DNA of 64,000 nucleotides from positions 186,001 through 250,000 of the forward strand of contig NZ_JAFEWF010000003.1 of the NCBI RefSeq assembly GCF_017355835.1, written 5' to 3'. The notes below the pieces were generated by a model, which saw nothing but the letters and a program-made list of their open reading frames with translations, had not been told where the DNA came from and did no database searches. Numbering within the stretch: position 1 is the first letter of the stretch; the number at the start of each line of letters is the position of its first letter. Of this stretch, positions 45,062-53,126 are shown piece by piece. This stretch comes from Desertivirga brevis (lineage in GTDB: Bacteria > Bacteroidota > Bacteroidia > Sphingobacteriales > Sphingobacteriaceae). A program made the translations under genes and the position numbers.

Positions 45062-46108
45062 ATGCACTATCTGCGTCTGCTTCTATATCCTTTTTCTATA
45101 ATTTACGGAGCAATCGTCTTTGTAAGGAATAAGGCATATGATACAGGTATTTTCAAATCCAAGAGATATCCCATTCCTGTTATTTGTATCGGTAATCTTG
45201 CAGTAGGAGGAGCAGGTAAAAGTCCGATGGCCGAGTATATCATTCGCTTACTGAAAAATGAAAGAAGGCTAGCGGTTTTAAGCCGAGGCTACGGACGAAA
45301 AAGCCGGGGCTTCCGTTTTGTAGAGGAGGGAGATTTACCGGAATTCTCGGGTGATGAACCATTGCAATTTAAAAGGAAATTTAAGGACATTACCATAGCG
45401 GTTTCGGAAAAACGAGTTATAGGAATAGATATCTTAGCACCCAACCATGACGTGATCATTTTGGACGATGCTTTTCAGCATAGAGCAGTAGATGCTGGAA
45501 TAAACCTCTTGTTATTCGAATATTCCCGCTTAAATGAACCTTTCATTGTGTTTCCAGCAGGCAATTTGCGTGAGCCTTTTGCAGGTAGGAAGCGAGCTCA
45601 GGTTATTGTTATCACCAAAACTCCGTCAACCTTAACAATGCAAGAACGTGAAAGAGTTATAGAGCGAATAAGACCTTTTAATCATCAAAAAGTATTTTTC
45701 TCCTTCCTGGATTATGGAAACTTGATTCCTGTATTTGATAGAACTGAATCATTAGCGCTTGGTGAACTATGTTCAGAAACTGTTATTTACCTTCTTTCAG
45801 GTATAGCAAATCCCCGTCCGCTTGTTGGTAAGCTGGAAAGTATTTTTCGAAATATTAAACATCATGAATATCCCGACCATCATCCTTTTTCAATAAAAAA
45901 TATTACTAAACTTGTAGATGATTTTAATTCAGGTGCAGGAACCAAAAAAATTATTATCACCACAGAGAAGGATGCTCAAAGGTTGCATGCACCAGGCCTG
46001 AAAGAACTTTTAAACAATTTTCCGGTTTATTACCTGCCGGTAGCAGCAAGGATACATCCACCCGACGCTGACCGGTTCGACAATTTAATTAAGGAATATG
46101 TTAGTTGA
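45062..46108 (+). CDS. lpxK: Tetraacyldisaccharide 4'-kinase
   Basis: A 348-residue membrane-associated kinase that phosphorylates the lipid A precursor at the 4' position. It has an N-terminal hydrophobic segment (LRLLLYPFSIIYGAIVFV), the Walker A motif GNLAVGGAGKSPM, LSRGYGRKSRGF, GDEPLQF and DDAFQHRAV. Length is typical. Its 3' end overlaps the nucleoside phosphorylase gene by 11 bp. It shows that the cell makes lipid A. Confidence 0.95.
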   Translation: MHYLRLLLYPFSIIYGAIVFVRNKAYDTGIFKSKRYPIPVICIGNLAVGGAGKSPMAEYIIRLLKNERRLAVLSRGYGRKSRGFRFVEEGDLPEFSGDEPLQFKRKFKDITIAVSEKRVIGIDILAPNHDVIILDDAFQHRAVDAGINLLLFEYSRLNEPFIVFPAGNLREPFAGRKRAQVIVITKTPSTLTMQERERVIERIRPFNHQKVFFSFLDYGNLIPVFDRTESLALGELCSETVIYLLSGIANPRPLVGKLESIFRNIKHHEYPDHHPFSIKNITKLVDDFNSGAGTKKIIITTEKDAQRLHAPGLKELLNNFPVYYLPVAARIHPPDADRFDNLIKEYVS

Positions 46109-46913
46109 TATTTATAGCACTACAGAATATATTAAGAAACGAATAGGAGATTTTGTTCCTGAGATCGGCATTATATTAGGAACCGGCTTGGGTGGCTTGG
46201 TTTCTGAAATAGAGATCCAGCACAAACTGATGTACTCCAACATACCCAACTTTCCTATTTCTACGTTGGAGTTCCACTCTGGCCGCTTGATCTTCGGAAC
46301 ATTGAAGGGTAAAAAGGTTGTAGCAATGCAAGGGCGTCTTCACCATTACGAGGGATATGATATGAAGCAGATCACGTTTCCAGTAAGGGTAATGAAGATG
46401 CTGGGAATTAAACATCTTATCGTATCAAACGCAAGCGGGGCCTTGAATCCGGATATTAAAACCGGAGACCTGATGATCATTGAAGACCATATCAATCTAC
46501 AGCATGACAATCCTTTGAGAGGTAGGAATTATGACGATCTGGGTCCTCGTTTCCCAGATATGAGTCAGCCTTACAGCAAAGAAATGATAGCTAAAGCTGT
46601 ACAAGTTGCTAAGGAAAACAACATTACCTGCCATACCGGCGTTTACGTTTCTGTTGCAGGGCCGAATCTGGAAACTAAAGCAGAGTACCGGTTTTTAAGG
46701 ATCATTGGAGGAGACGCTGTAGGGATGAGTACGGTGCCTGAAGTGATTGTTGCGAAACATATGGGACTGCCTGTTTTCGCCATTTCTGTGATCACAGATG
46801 AAGGATATCATGAAGAATTGGAACCGGTATCTGTTGAACAAATCTTGAAAGTAGCAGAAGAGGCAGAGCCAAAGATGACTCTTATCCTAAAAGAACTGCT
46901 GTCCTCTTTATAA
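46098..46913 (+). CDS. Purine-nucleoside phosphorylase
   Basis: A 271-residue enzyme of the trimeric PNP class. It has GIILGTGLGGLVSEIE, the phosphate-binding MQGRLHHYEGY, SNASGALNPDIKTGDLMII (as SNASGALNP), and the purine-binding GPNLETKAEYRFL and VGMSTVPEVIVAKH. It cleaves guanosine- and inosine-type nucleosides with phosphate for salvage. It overlaps lpxK by 11 bp and the porin gene by 1 bp (TAATG), so all three are co-transcribed. Confidence 0.95.
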   Translation: MLVDIYSTTEYIKKRIGDFVPEIGIILGTGLGGLVSEIEIQHKLMYSNIPNFPISTLEFHSGRLIFGTLKGKKVVAMQGRLHHYEGYDMKQITFPVRVMKMLGIKHLIVSNASGALNPDIKTGDLMIIEDHINLQHDNPLRGRNYDDLGPRFPDMSQPYSKEMIAKAVQVAKENNITCHTGVYVSVAGPNLETKAEYRFLRIIGGDAVGMSTVPEVIVAKHMGLPVFAISVITDEGYHEELEPVSVEQILKVAEEAEPKMTLILKELLSSL

Positions 46914-48895
46914 TGAAATATTATTCGCTACTCATAGGTTTAATTCTTACGTGCATAACATCAGCTTATGCTCAGGTTCGTCCTGCCAATCCAGCATCCG
47001 GTCGGAGTGCTGACAGTGAACTTGATTCGCTGAGAAGGCGGGAGGAAGAAAAGCAAGACACTGTTATTTTTACAGCAAAGTACATTCGCTATACCACTGT
47101 TGGTTTACTTAAAGACAGCACGCGAACTGTTTTTTTGGATACAACATTAACTCATTTTCATCATTACAATCCGCTTATCCTTCCCGAAAGGCCTACAATA
47201 AATCTTGGGAATATAGGTCAGCCAGCAAGGGACCTACTCTTTAATCCAAGAAAGAACATAGGCTTTGATCCCGGTTTTCATTCTTTGGATTTTTACAGAT
47301 TGAACCAGGATTCCATTAGATACTACCGGGCTCGAACGCCATTTACTTCCCTATACTATGTGAATGGAACATCAAGGGAGCAGATCTTCAGAGTTACCCA
47401 TGCGCAGAACATTAAGCCTAACTGGAGTTTTGGAGCAAATTACTTCCGCATTAATAACGAAGGTTTTTACCTTAATCAAAATACCAGCAATTTAAATGCA
47501 AGTGTTTTTACATGGTATGAGGGGCCTAAGAAGCGATATAATTTACTGCTAAACGGGCTTTTCAACACTCTAAAAAATGCCGAGAACGGGTCTGTTGTGA
47601 ATGAGAATATCTTTGAAGAGAAAGAGGATAACGGCATTTCGTCAACTGTACGTTTGGGAGGAACCCCGGTGAGGCATGTTTGGAAGCAGAAGGAGTATTT
47701 TATAAAGCAGTTCTATTATATCGGAAGGCTGGATACAGCCAAGACAGCAGATTCGGTGATTGCAAGTGTGCGTCCTACCCAGCGCTTGTCGCATCAATTC
47801 ACTTATGCTAATGATGGATACACCTTTAATAAGCCTATTGCAGGCTCGCAAAATGTATTTCCTGCTATGGTTGGTGATACACTGGCCTTCAAAGACTCCA
47901 CTACTGTTAAAAGGATCAGTAATGAATTCAGATATAGTTTTTACCTGAGGGGAAGGTCTCTAAGCTTTGTGAAGAATGAATTGAAGCTGGACGTTGGACT
48001 GCAACATGATTTGTATAAGTACCAGCAGTTGCCTGTGGGTATAGAAAGCTTTCAAAATGTAACATTGAAAGGCGATCTGGGTTATCGGTTTAGCGACCGG
48101 GTTTATATCAACGGATCAATAAATCAAATTACCGTAGGGAGGAATGCAGGCGATTATCTATATGAAGCACAAAGCGAAATTCAGTTAAGTAAATCGGTTG
48201 GAAGGATCATTTTGGGCGCTTATATTCAAAATAAATCTCCTGAGGCTTTATTTGAAAGATCTACCTATCATTATCACAAATGGACCGAGTCTTTCGATAA
48301 TACCAAAATCAATAATCTCTCATTCACCTATCTAAACCCTAAGTACAGTTTCAGGGCAAAGGCGGAGTATTTTTTGATGTCGAAGTACTTGTATTATCAA
48401 GTATCTGATACCAGCAGTCTACAGATAAGGCCAGTTCAATCCGACAATCTTATTAACATGCTAAAGATCACCGGTCGTAAAGACTTTCATTTTGGTAGGT
48501 TCAACCTTGAAAGTTACCTGGTACTTCAAAAATCAGACTTTCAAGATCTACTGCAAACTCCGGAGATCTATACCTTCCAAAGCTTTTATTATAAGAGAAG
48601 GTTTTCTCCTTCGGTTGCTGCTCATGCTGGCTTTGATGTTCGTTGGAGTTCAAAATACAATGCGCCTTCATACGCAATTAATGTCAGCCAGTTCTATGTT
48701 GGAAATGAAGTGCGGTTCTCCTCATACCCAATCGTTGATGTTTGGGGAGAGTTTGCTTTGAAGAGAGCCAATATATTCTTGAGGTACGATTACGCCAATC
48801 AGGGCCTGTTCTCAAAAGGTTATTATACAGTTAATCGTTATCCAATGCCTGGATCTTTGTTAAGATTCGGGGTTCAGTGGAACTTCTACGACTAG
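46913..48895 (+). CDS. Putative porin (Bacteroidetes beta-barrel family)
   Basis: A 660-residue exported protein (signal peptide, cleavage after SAYAQ). The mature protein is rich in aromatic, alternating strands and ends LRFGVQWNFYD. It matches the layout of the Bacteroidetes putative porin family: an N-terminal segment with NIGQPARDLLFNPR and GFDPGFHSLDFYRL, then LYYVNGTSREQIF and a barrel. Its function is unknown, perhaps outer-membrane transport. It shares an operon with lpxK, consistent with an envelope role. Confidence 0.85.
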   Translation: MKYYSLLIGLILTCITSAYAQVRPANPASGRSADSELDSLRRREEEKQDTVIFTAKYIRYTTVGLLKDSTRTVFLDTTLTHFHHYNPLILPERPTINLGNIGQPARDLLFNPRKNIGFDPGFHSLDFYRLNQDSIRYYRARTPFTSLYYVNGTSREQIFRVTHAQNIKPNWSFGANYFRINNEGFYLNQNTSNLNASVFTWYEGPKKRYNLLLNGLFNTLKNAENGSVVNENIFEEKEDNGISSTVRLGGTPVRHVWKQKEYFIKQFYYIGRLDTAKTADSVIASVRPTQRLSHQFTYANDGYTFNKPIAGSQNVFPAMVGDTLAFKDSTTVKRISNEFRYSFYLRGRSLSFVKNELKLDVGLQHDLYKYQQLPVGIESFQNVTLKGDLGYRFSDRVYINGSINQITVGRNAGDYLYEAQSEIQLSKSVGRIILGAYIQNKSPEALFERSTYHYHKWTESFDNTKINNLSFTYLNPKYSFRAKAEYFLMSKYLYYQVSDTSSLQIRPVQSDNLINMLKITGRKDFHFGRFNLESYLVLQKSDFQDLLQTPEIYTFQSFYYKRRFSPSVAAHAGFDVRWSSKYNAPSYAINVSQFYVGNEVRFSSYPIVDVWGEFALKRANIFLRYDYANQGLFSKGYYTVNRYPMPGSLLRFGVQWNFYD

Positions 48896-48942
48896 TAATT
48901 GTCTTTTAAACAAAGCTTCATTGTTACTGCGCGATTACAAGC

Positions 48943-50199
48943 TTAGGTCTTTTGTTTTTTCTTTTTAGCAGCTGGAAATAATACGTTGTTAAGTATTAAA
49001 CGGTACCCTAAAGAATTAGGATGCAAACTTAAATCGGTTTGCGGGTCTCCTACAGCATGTTGATAATCTTCAGGATCGTGACCACCGTAAAAGGTCCATT
49101 GTCCTTTCCCAAATTCGCCATGAATATAACGTGCTTCGTTTGCCACCTTCGTTTCGCCCATAACCAATACGTCAGGCTTTAGCAGCTCCTTTTTGAAAGC
49201 AGTAGTTTGGCCCATAAAACCCTTAATCACTTTATCATGGCTTTGGGTAAGCATGGTAGGTACAATATCCCATTTAGCGGAAAAATCAAATAAAGTGAAA
49301 AAGTCGTTTTGCTGAATGAGATTGCGGGTAGGGGTGGCATCAATGTTAGAAAACTCGTAATTGTAAGGATTCATATCCAGTTTGAAGTTTTGGAAGGCGA
49401 AAGTTTTACTGAAATCGAGTTTGGATTGTGCCGATGCATCTACACCGTCTCCGTCAAACATACTTTCACAAATGTCAAGACCCTCAGCCGAAAGTGCGAT
49501 ATCAAAGCTATCGGTACCTGAACACATTGCAAATAGAAAGCCTCCTCCCGAACAAAAGTTCCTTATGCTTTTCGCTACAGCTAATTTCATTTGTGAGACC
49601 TTCTTGTATCCCATCTTTTTCGCAGTGGCTTCCTGTAGTTTAACATCCTCTATATACCAACTTGCAGTTCTGAATGTTGACCAAAAACGACCATACTGAC
49701 CAGTAAAGTCTTCGTGGTGTAGATGTAGCCAGTCGTATTTAGGAAGATCGCCTTTCAAAACTTCTTCATCGTATACCACATCATAAGGTATTTCTGCATA
49801 AGTCAGGACCATTGTTACAGCATCATCCCAAGGAAGTTTATTCTTTGGAGAGTAAACGGCCATTTTTGGCGCCTTTTCCAACTTAACAATATCCATATTG
49901 ACTGATGGATCTGCTAACTCTGTTAGTATGCTATTTACTTTTGCATCAGTGATCACCTCGTAAGAGACTCCCCTAACTTTGCACTCGTTTTCAAGTGACT
50001 GTGCATACCGGATTAAAAAACTGCCTCCCCGATAGTTAAGTAACCAGTCTGCTTCTGCTCCATTTTTTAATGTCCAAAATGCAATTCCATAAGCTTTAAG
50101 ATGATTCTTCTGATCTTCATCCATTGGAATAAGTATAGAGGCTGCATTAGACAGCATCGATACAAATAATAAAATAAGCGTGATACCTAATTTTGGCAT
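48943..50199 (-). CDS. Exported Bacteroidetes protein of unknown function (often labelled asparagine synthetase B)
   Basis: A 418-residue protein with a signal peptide (to about residue 19). It begins the mature part with ASILIPMDEDQKNHLKAYG and has WLLNYRGGSFLIRY. Such proteins are frequently annotated asparagine synthetase B, but this one has no N-terminal Cys-type glutaminase and no PP-loop SGGxDS, so that name is not supported. The HHEDFTGQYGRF and GGGFLFAMCSGTDSFD blocks recall a class-I glutamine-amidotransferase-like fold. It has a basic KKKKQKT tail. Function unknown. Confidence 0.75.
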   Translation of the reverse strand: MPKLGITLILLFVSMLSNAASILIPMDEDQKNHLKAYGIAFWTLKNGAEADWLLNYRGGSFLIRYAQSLENECKVRGVSYEVITDAKVNSILTELADPSVNMDIVKLEKAPKMAVYSPKNKLPWDDAVTMVLTYAEIPYDVVYDEEVLKGDLPKYDWLHLHHEDFTGQYGRFWSTFRTASWYIEDVKLQEATAKKMGYKKVSQMKLAVAKSIRNFCSGGGFLFAMCSGTDSFDIALSAEGLDICESMFDGDGVDASAQSKLDFSKTFAFQNFKLDMNPYNYEFSNIDATPTRNLIQQNDFFTLFDFSAKWDIVPTMLTQSHDKVIKGFMGQTTAFKKELLKPDVLVMGETKVANEARYIHGEFGKGQWTFYGGHDPEDYQHAVGDPQTDLSLHPNSLGYRLILNNVLFPAAKKKKQKT

Positions 50200-50244
50200 G
50201 CTTAAATAACGTAAATAATCCTGAGAAGTTATAGGTGTTGAGTT

Positions 50245-50366
50245 AATGAATGAGTGAATGAGTCAATTAGTGAATGATTGAATGAATGAATGAAGGAATG
50301 AATGATTGAAGGAAAGAATGAATGAGGGAGAGAATGATAGAATAAATGAAGGATTGAAGGATTAAT
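50245..50366 (+). repeat. Degenerate TGAA tetranucleotide repeat tract
   Basis: About 120 bp are built almost only from TGAA/TGAG/TGAT/GGAA-type tetramers, with runs such as gaatgaatgaatgaa. It is purine-rich on the plus strand. It begins just upstream of the gene starting at 50199 (-) and ends at the -33 element of the cyclophilin promoter. It is not coding. Confidence 0.85.
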
Positions 50367-50395
50367 TGTATACTACTTTGAAATAATTAACTTTG
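50366..50395 (+). promoter_or_regulatory. Promoter of the cyclophilin gene
   Basis: TTG at 50366-50368, a 19-bp spacer and TAACTTTG at 50388-50395 fit the Bacteroidetes -33/-7 consensus closely. The start codon is at 50422. The tetranucleotide repeat abuts its upstream side. Confidence 0.65.
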
Positions 50396-50421
50396 CCATC
50401 TTCAACATTAAACAGAAAGAC

Positions 50422-50868
50422 ATGAGCAAAGCGATTATAAAAACAGAGAAAGGCGACATGACCGTAGAGTTTTACGATAAAGATGCGCCTAATACGGTAG
50501 CTAACTTTTTAAAATTAGCTAAAGATGGATTTTATGACGGCGTTACTTTCCACCGTGTAATTCCTGATTTCGTTATCCAAGGCGGAGACCCTACAGGTAC
50601 AGGTGCCGGCGGTTCAGGTACTCGTATCAAATGTGAGTTAACAGGTGAAAATCAGTATCATGACAGGGGTGTATTGTCTATGGCTCATGCTGGTCGCGAT
50701 ACAGGTAGCTCCCAGTTTTTTATCTGTCATAGCCGTAAAAATACAGCTCACCTTGACCGTAATCACACTTGCTTTGGTAAAGTAGTTGAGAATGTTGAGG
50801 TTGTAGATGCAATCCGTCAGGGAGACAAGATTTTAGGTATAGATATTCTTGAAGAAGACGCTAAATAA
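50422..50868 (+). CDS. Cyclophilin-type peptidyl-prolyl isomerase
   Basis: A 148-residue cytoplasmic cyclophilin. It has the active-site Arg/Phe set in [22 protein letters not shown] and CFGKVV, and an [11 protein letters not shown] loop. Length and start ([13 protein letters not shown]) are normal for the small bacterial class, without a signal peptide. It catalyses proline isomerisation during protein folding. A strong hairpin terminator follows. Confidence 0.94.
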   Translation: MSKAIIKTEKGDMTVEFYDKDAPNTVANFLKLAKDGFYDGVTFHRVIPDFVIQGGDPTGTGAGGSGTRIKCELTGENQYHDRGVLSMAHAGRDTGSSQFFICHSRKNTAHLDRNHTCFGKVVENVEVVDAIRQGDKILGIDILEEDAK

Positions 50869-50875
50869 GATATAG

Positions 50876-50904
50876 AAACGGGACGAACCTGTCCCGTTTT
50901 TTAT
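50876..50904 (+). terminator. Rho-independent terminator after the cyclophilin gene
   Basis: AAACGGGAC (50876-50884) pairs with GTCCCGTTT (50891-50899) across a 6-nt loop, followed by a T-run. Confidence 0.9.
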
Positions 50905-50932
50905 TTAAATAACCGTCAAATCTAAAATTAAA

Positions 50933-51421
50933 ATGAATTTAAGAGGAATAGTTGCAGTTTCCGGAAAGCCGGGATTATATAAAGTGATAGGACAAAACAA
51001 GTCGGGGTTCGTACTGGAAAGCCTTGATGCCCAGAAGTTGAAGCTGGTAGTGAATCTAAGCACAGCAAAGCTCGCATCACTTGAAGATATTACAGTTTTT
51101 GGCGAGGATGATGATCTGAAACTGGTAGATATTCTTGAAAAGATCAAGCAAAGTGCTTCAGTACCTGATGCAAAAGCAGACGGAAAAACCTTACGGGATT
51201 TCTTCCGCGAAGTAGCACCAAGCCACGATGAGGATAGGGTTTATGGGTCGGATATGAAAAAGATCATAACCTGGTTTAATATTCTGAAAGATCTCCCTTT
51301 GTTTAATGAAGAACCTACTGCCGGAGAACAAGAATCACAGGAAGAATTAGTTGATAGTGAACCTGTAGCGCAGGAAGAGAAATCTGTTAATGAATCAAAA
51401 GAAACTAAGAAGGCTGAGTAA
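50933..51421 (+). CDS. DUF5606 family protein
   Basis: A 162-residue cytoplasmic protein. Residues 1-~135 match a conserved Bacteroidetes family (DUF5606): it opens MNLRGIVAVSGKPGLYKV and has ESLDAQKLKLVVNLSTAK and YGSDMKKIITWFNIL. The last ~30 residues are a Glu-rich, low-complexity tail. Function is unknown. The gene has its own terminator, which overlaps the stop codon. Confidence 0.85.
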   Translation: MNLRGIVAVSGKPGLYKVIGQNKSGFVLESLDAQKLKLVVNLSTAKLASLEDITVFGEDDDLKLVDILEKIKQSASVPDAKADGKTLRDFFREVAPSHDEDRVYGSDMKKIITWFNILKDLPLFNEEPTAGEQESQEELVDSEPVAQEEKSVNESKETKKAE

Positions 51422-51435
51422 TCAGCCTTTCTTGT
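51410..51435. terminator. Hairpin overlapping the DUF5606 stop codon
   Basis: AAGGCTGA (51410-51417) pairs with TCAGCCTT (51422-51429) across a 4-nt loop that contains part of the stop codon, with a T-rich tail. It lies just past the end of the small minus-strand gene at 51435, so it may serve both. Confidence 0.7.
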
Positions 51436-51563
51436 TAAAAGAAATATATAATAATAATCAGGAACGCAATCCCGATTAAGAAAGCCAGCCAAAAGTGGTT
51501 TTTTTCAGATCCCGTGTTCGCTCCCTTGAAGCGATAGTTACGAGGTTTAAATCCTTCAATCAT
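51435..51563 (-). CDS. Small 42-residue single-span membrane protein
   Basis: An open frame of 42 codons from ATG at 51563 to TAA at 51435, too short for usual gene calls. The product starts MIEGFKPRNYRFKGANTGSE, basic and polar, and then has a ~18-residue hydrophobic span (FWLAFLIGIAFLIIIIYFF) to the end. This is the layout of a tail-anchored or small inner-membrane protein. It lies 32 bp downstream of rlmH on the same strand and ends at a hairpin. Function unknown; being real rests on the clean topology and position. Confidence 0.6.
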   Translation of the reverse strand: MIEGFKPRNYRFKGANTGSEKNHFWLAFLIGIAFLIIIIYFF

Positions 51564-51595
51564 ATTCCGAACGTTTATTATTAGTTAACGTTTTT

Positions 51596-52069
51596 CTACT
51601 CGTGGTGATATGGCTCCCCCTTTAAAATTGTAAAAGCCCTGTACAATTGCTCCACAAAAAACAGCCTTACCATCTGGTGGGAAAAAGTCATCTTAGAAAG
51701 AGACAATTTATCTTTAGCCTGTGTTTGCAAAGATTGATCGAATCCGTAAGGGCCCCCAACAATAAAGACTAGATTGTGCACACTGCTAAGCATTTTTTTA
51801 TTGATAAATCCGGAGAATTGTACAGACGTAAATTCATATCCGTGTTCATCCAATAGTATAATATGATCCTGCGGACTTAAAAATTTATTGATTAGCTCTG
51901 CTTCTTTAACCTTCTGCTGATCTTCTGTAAGACTTTTTGTATTCTTTAATTCAGGAATCTCCTGTAGTTCAAATTTGATATAGTGCTTTAAACGTTTAAG
52001 ATATTTCTCAATACCTTCTTTCAGATATTTATCCTCCGTTTTACCGATAACAAGTAAAGTAACTTTCAT
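51596..52069 (-). CDS. rlmH: 23S rRNA pseudouridine-1915 N3-methyltransferase
   Basis: A 157-residue SPOUT methyltransferase that modifies helix 69 of the 23S rRNA. It has the knotted C-terminal signature: FIVGGPYGFDQ, LSLSKMTFSHQMVRLFFVEQ (seen as KMTFSHQMVR) and the invariant end YHHE. Length is normal. A TACCTTTG box lies 38 bp upstream. The 42-residue membrane protein gene follows. Confidence 0.97.
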   Translation of the reverse strand: MKVTLLVIGKTEDKYLKEGIEKYLKRLKHYIKFELQEIPELKNTKSLTEDQQKVKEAELINKFLSPQDHIILLDEHGYEFTSVQFSGFINKKMLSSVHNLVFIVGGPYGFDQSLQTQAKDKLSLSKMTFSHQMVRLFFVEQLYRAFTILKGEPYHHE

Positions 52070-52106
52070 TATTTGTGCGAAGCTGGTTTAAGGCTTCCCG
52101 CTGAGT

Positions 52107-52114
52107 CAAAGGTA
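52107..52114 (-). promoter_or_regulatory. -7 box of rlmH
   Basis: On the minus strand TACCTTTG matches TAnnTTTG, 37 bp before the rlmH start. A -33 TTG at normal spacing is not seen. Confidence 0.4.
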
Positions 52115-52221
52115 TTGCTATTATTTATTTATCATAGGGATAATAGTAATGTAAAAAATCCGTATAGATCCAAGCTACGTATATTCAGGTGTCTTACAAT
52201 AGCGTTACCTTTAATAAATAT

Positions 52222-52692
52222 ATGAAAACCTTACGTATTTTAGGCTGTCTTCTTTTTGTCGCTTTTACATCCTGTGCGCAGGAAAAGAAACAAGTTCAGT
52301 CGACGGATAACTCAAGTAAAAAAATGGAATATAATAAATTAACCCCTGAAGAAGAAAGAGTAATTGTTCACAAGGGTACCGAATATCCTGGGACCGGTAA
52401 ACTGCTGAACAATAAAGAGAAGGGTACTTATGTATGCCGGCGTTGTAATGCTCCTCTGTACCGTTCAGAAGACAAATTTGACTCTCATTGTGGATGGCCT
52501 AGTTTTGATGATGAAATTCAAGGAGCAGTAAAGCGTATACCAGATCCGGATGGTATGAGAACCGAGATTGTGTGTGCTAAATGCGATGGTCATCTTGGAC
52601 ACGTTTTCCTTGGCGAAGGTTTTACTGGTAAGAATACCCGTCATTGCGTAAATTCGGTTTCTATGGCTTTTGTCCCAGCAAGTAAAAAGTAG
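52222..52692 (+). CDS. msrB: Peptide methionine-R-sulfoxide reductase, lipoprotein form
   Basis: A 156-residue repair enzyme from the ATG at 52222, which begins a lipoprotein signal (LLFVAFTSC, Cys19); the longer frame from 52189 would put 11 residues ahead of it. The MsrB domain has GWPSFDDEI, two zinc CxxC pairs (CRRC and CAKC), GHVFLGEGF and the catalytic Cys in RHCVNSVSM. It reduces R-methionine sulfoxide in the periplasm. Confidence 0.94.
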   Translation: MKTLRILGCLLFVAFTSCAQEKKQVQSTDNSSKKMEYNKLTPEEERVIVHKGTEYPGTGKLLNNKEKGTYVCRRCNAPLYRSEDKFDSHCGWPSFDDEIQGAVKRIPDPDGMRTEIVCAKCDGHLGHVFLGEGFTGKNTRHCVNSVSMAFVPASKK

Positions 52693-52753
52693 TGTTTTTG
52701 TTTGTCTGGGGCAGTACCGGGGTACTTGCTAGGACAAACTTGTTTCAAGATAC

Positions 52754-52783
52754 TTTGAAACCTCCATCATGTTTTTATATTTG
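52754..52783 (+). promoter_or_regulatory. Promoter of the FtsB-like gene, ending 5 nt before the start codon
   Basis: TTTG (52754-52757), an 18-bp spacer and TATATTTG (52776-52783) form a full-consensus promoter. The ATG is at 52789, so transcription should begin at or beside the start codon. Confidence 0.6.
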
Positions 52784-52788
52784 TGTAT

Positions 52789-53103
52789 ATGAAACGGACG
52801 GTTGGGATAATTAGTAATAAGTATTTTCTTGTTTCGGCATTCTTTGTTGCTTGGATGCTTTTTTTCGACAGGAACGATTTATTTTCTCAATATGAGTATC
52901 GTAAGCAACTTCATAAATTAGAAGAGGAGAGAGACTTTTATACTACAGAGACAGAACGGGTTAAGAAGGATTTGAAAGAATTGACTACGAATCAGGAGAT
53001 GCTTGAGAAGTTCGCCCGTGAAAAGTATCTAATGAAAAAAGATAATGAAGATGTGTATGTAATTATCAAAGAAAAGAACAAGGAAAAATCTTCGTTCTTC
53101 TAA
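52789..53103 (+). CDS. Septum-formation initiator (FtsB/DivIC-like)
   Basis: A 104-residue bitopic membrane protein: a short cytoplasmic N-terminus, one span (residues ~10-28, KYFLVSAFFVAWMLFF) and a periplasmic coiled coil (EYRKQLHKLEEERDFYTTETERVKKDLKEL as heptads) before EKFAREKYLMKKDNEDVYVI. This is the FtsB/DivIC layout, which joins FtsL and FtsQ in the divisome. The frame could start at GTG 52783, but ATG at 52789 fits better. The promoter is tight against it. Confidence 0.82.
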   Translation: MKRTVGIISNKYFLVSAFFVAWMLFFDRNDLFSQYEYRKQLHKLEEERDFYTTETERVKKDLKELTTNQEMLEKFAREKYLMKKDNEDVYVIIKEKNKEKSSFF

Positions 53104-53126
53104 AAGACACTAACCAGTAGCTGCCT

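Noticed and set aside
52189..52221. Longer msrB start
   Set aside because: The ATG at 52222 begins directly with a lipoprotein signal.
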